Shown here: in pieces, positions 33,401-33,565 of the stretch | How positions within the stretch are numbered: the stretch's first letter is position 1 | Layout: every line of letters begins with the position of its first letter | Virus record (IMG/VR): IMGVR_UViG_3300032092_000132 | Span: 1-33,565 of that record | DNA: 33,565 nucleotides | From: a virus | Reading direction: 5' to 3' (one strand) | Notes under the pieces: generated by a model | Seen by the model: the letters and a program-made list of their open reading frames with translations, nothing else | Database searches by the model: none | Told to the model about the DNA's origin: nothing | Translations under genes and position numbers: made by a program

Positions 33401-33565
33401 GCGTTGACGAAGTAGATGCAATGCTCTACGGACGTACCGACCTTCTTGAGTCAATTGATGGACCAAACATCAAGCTCAATGACCTTAACGTTGCAGAACG
33501 TGGACTTGTTAAGCTAGGCGGTGCAACCGACTACGCATGGCGCATACTTTCCAAGTCTGAAAACA
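30463..33565 (+). CDS. Very large virion protein, incomplete at the window edge
   Basis: The frame is open from TTG 30463 (9 nt after AAGGAGG; ATG 30469 is two codons later) to the end of the window, at least 1030 residues with no stop. The start is disordered (EWWNDPRYTDQPTSTPPSK). The body is helical with repeated acidic/aromatic blocks: GVFASGGTDLALAMLGTKGA, NPYRTATIVSRLDNHRDVAD, VIRTIAWVGSGRPQGHINIS. A long coiled coil lies around residues 690-800 (AKDARFQVERYQAEIEPKIA, AADDALFEARTALANAEAEL). It resembles the internal or ejection proteins of short-tailed phages rather than a tape measure, judged on absence of repeats and hydrophobic segments. The C-terminus is outside the window. Confidence 0.7.
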   Translation, partial: MSMTEWWNDPRYTDQPTSTPPSKVDGFKKNQFDNTKVGKIEEAVVPKVMGAIESAQKSKFGFIVNPAMRVLEYFGENVVQPITQGVSTGLLTAEAARQKKGSNIVENFRFAKKQAKKVSMGQALATTATRAIAPVVGSFTNPTFLEEDFNVFDDKQRDKAFRDEWFGVFASGGTDLALAMLGTKGAGTVVRAGAKKVVGPKKIVTGQDMNQFRNNLNNIVNEVEAGVVAEARTRTGLSVLVDDAVETRDVSKLAANPLISETSNPYRTATIVSRLDNHRDVADYLLAERGDAAAFNRFFAKNPLDADHIDDYGFDKTTPITDFADIGKDMLSPKLETRFQRVIDAKKASDPQFARALEEFASNVPRGVGVESWQPGRFAALESVGLAKKKLAIQAQFGDLKLFGDDGSSNWKTEVYQSKPYDRVIRTIAWVGSGRPQGHINISNPRKFEASSDLLSDLNRLQFLSGAEGAKFKRRMVEQFLNAQDDTQRAIALGRIEEQVMVRLAKAYGIVDMQDIRSASDAVKEITRWRSKTAENRATIKQYAAKNGWVPGEDGSINVQNFISVANEAQTIPMLDFRKLEVEVIFNARRMGGKATKVTDAQYYGARVSKAFMNTGQLLDLANMVFSNLNLIRLAYIPKNSIVDPMARASMALESMELIRNGAPALDNIVYNSSLSRESLKRFIPGTPAAQARKRAKDARFQVERYQAEIEPKIAAWEKAQDTEAVARKALTAAAKQRESALKVAARKQGDPDAQAAVHAADDALFEARTALANAEAELGRAADLLNGYAKLIQKQRRDWVDFETTKQTRKAGKKSLGKDKEVIVSASGRKYTIDGLADPNVRGVNAYMAEVDSAQNFYSTAMQSEISRRLQADGTRFVKIDRRDRAEYMNALAHIANRQIRNEINMPIGMMMRGDSPADILKWLYSPAGKEYRLRMQSRFGKEMTKDDFAAWITQTSDKLVKMYPDPDLRKIILQRNVSVDEVDAMLYGRTDLLESIDGPNIKLNDLNVAERGLVKLGGATDYAWRILSKSEN

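Noticed and set aside
1-33565. tRNA genes
   Set aside because: I saw no cloverleaf with a TTCGA-type T-loop and acceptor pairing; a tRNAscan run would be decisive.

Overview
This window is most likely part of a tailed double-stranded DNA phage genome that infects an actinobacterium. A terminase large subunit, portal, fibre and adhesin genes, a holin and CHAP endolysin cassette, and a virus-type replication module identify it as a phage. A WhiB-like iron-sulfur regulator, which is restricted to Actinobacteria and their phages, points to the host. So do an actinophage-style Cas4-family nuclease, DUF932 and GP88-like genes, and a promoter placed for a leaderless transcript. Base composition is moderate to AT-leaning, so a low-GC (for example freshwater) actinobacterium is more plausible than Streptomyces or Mycobacterium; this is inference. 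I see no integrase, tRNA gene, CRISPR array, DNA polymerase, major capsid or tape-measure gene in the window.

Layout. (1) 1-9976, rightward: small basic lysine/alanine-rich proteins, an adaptor-like virion protein, an Ala/Ser/Thr-repeat fibre, an Mtd-N-like tail-tip protein, a duplicated glycine-rich adhesin, two holin-like proteins, a CHAP endolysin and a large tail protein. A strong terminator closes this arm. (2) 10099-17885, rightward: the replication and regulation operon starts at an apparently leaderless promoter. It carries a Cas4/RecB-like nuclease split into two ORFs around a zinc-ribbon gene, a RecA/DnaB-type ATPase, two PD-(D/E)XK proteins, WhiB, a secreted transglycosylase-like protein, and a primase whose zinc domain and TOPRIM core are separate genes flanking an HslV/proteasome-like Ntn hydrolase. 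A DUF1599/MazG-like protein, an endonuclease VII-like HNH protein, a sigma-like factor, an FmdB-type zinc ribbon and a glycosyltransferase follow, then a bidirectional terminator. (3) 17891-23361, leftward: about sixteen short genes, mostly unknown (DUF932 and GP88-like are recognisable), coupled by ATGA/TAATG overlaps. (4) 23362-23775: a divergent control region with candidate promoters in both directions, a 24-bp direct repeat and a GTGTC repeat array. (5) 23776-24150: one rightward small gene with its own terminator. (6) 24151-24443: non-coding lead-in to the packaging genes. (7) 24444-33565, rightward: terminase, portal, basic virion proteins (one with a C-terminal LysM domain) and a very large open frame that leaves the window.

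The most unusual signal is structural rather than a gene. From the terminator at 17856 to the one at 24120, the coding sequence is packed with perfect short stem-loops. I counted about 70 with stems of 6-10 bp and loops of 3-8 nt, roughly one per 90 bp. They differ in sequence, lie inside real reading frames, and are several-fold to about twenty-fold above random expectation depending on stem length. The leftward gene groups are also preceded by a three-copy palindromic module and share an unstructured CAACCAACC-GAAAGGA leader. Together these suggest an RNA- or DNA-structure-based control or protection system specific to this accessory block.
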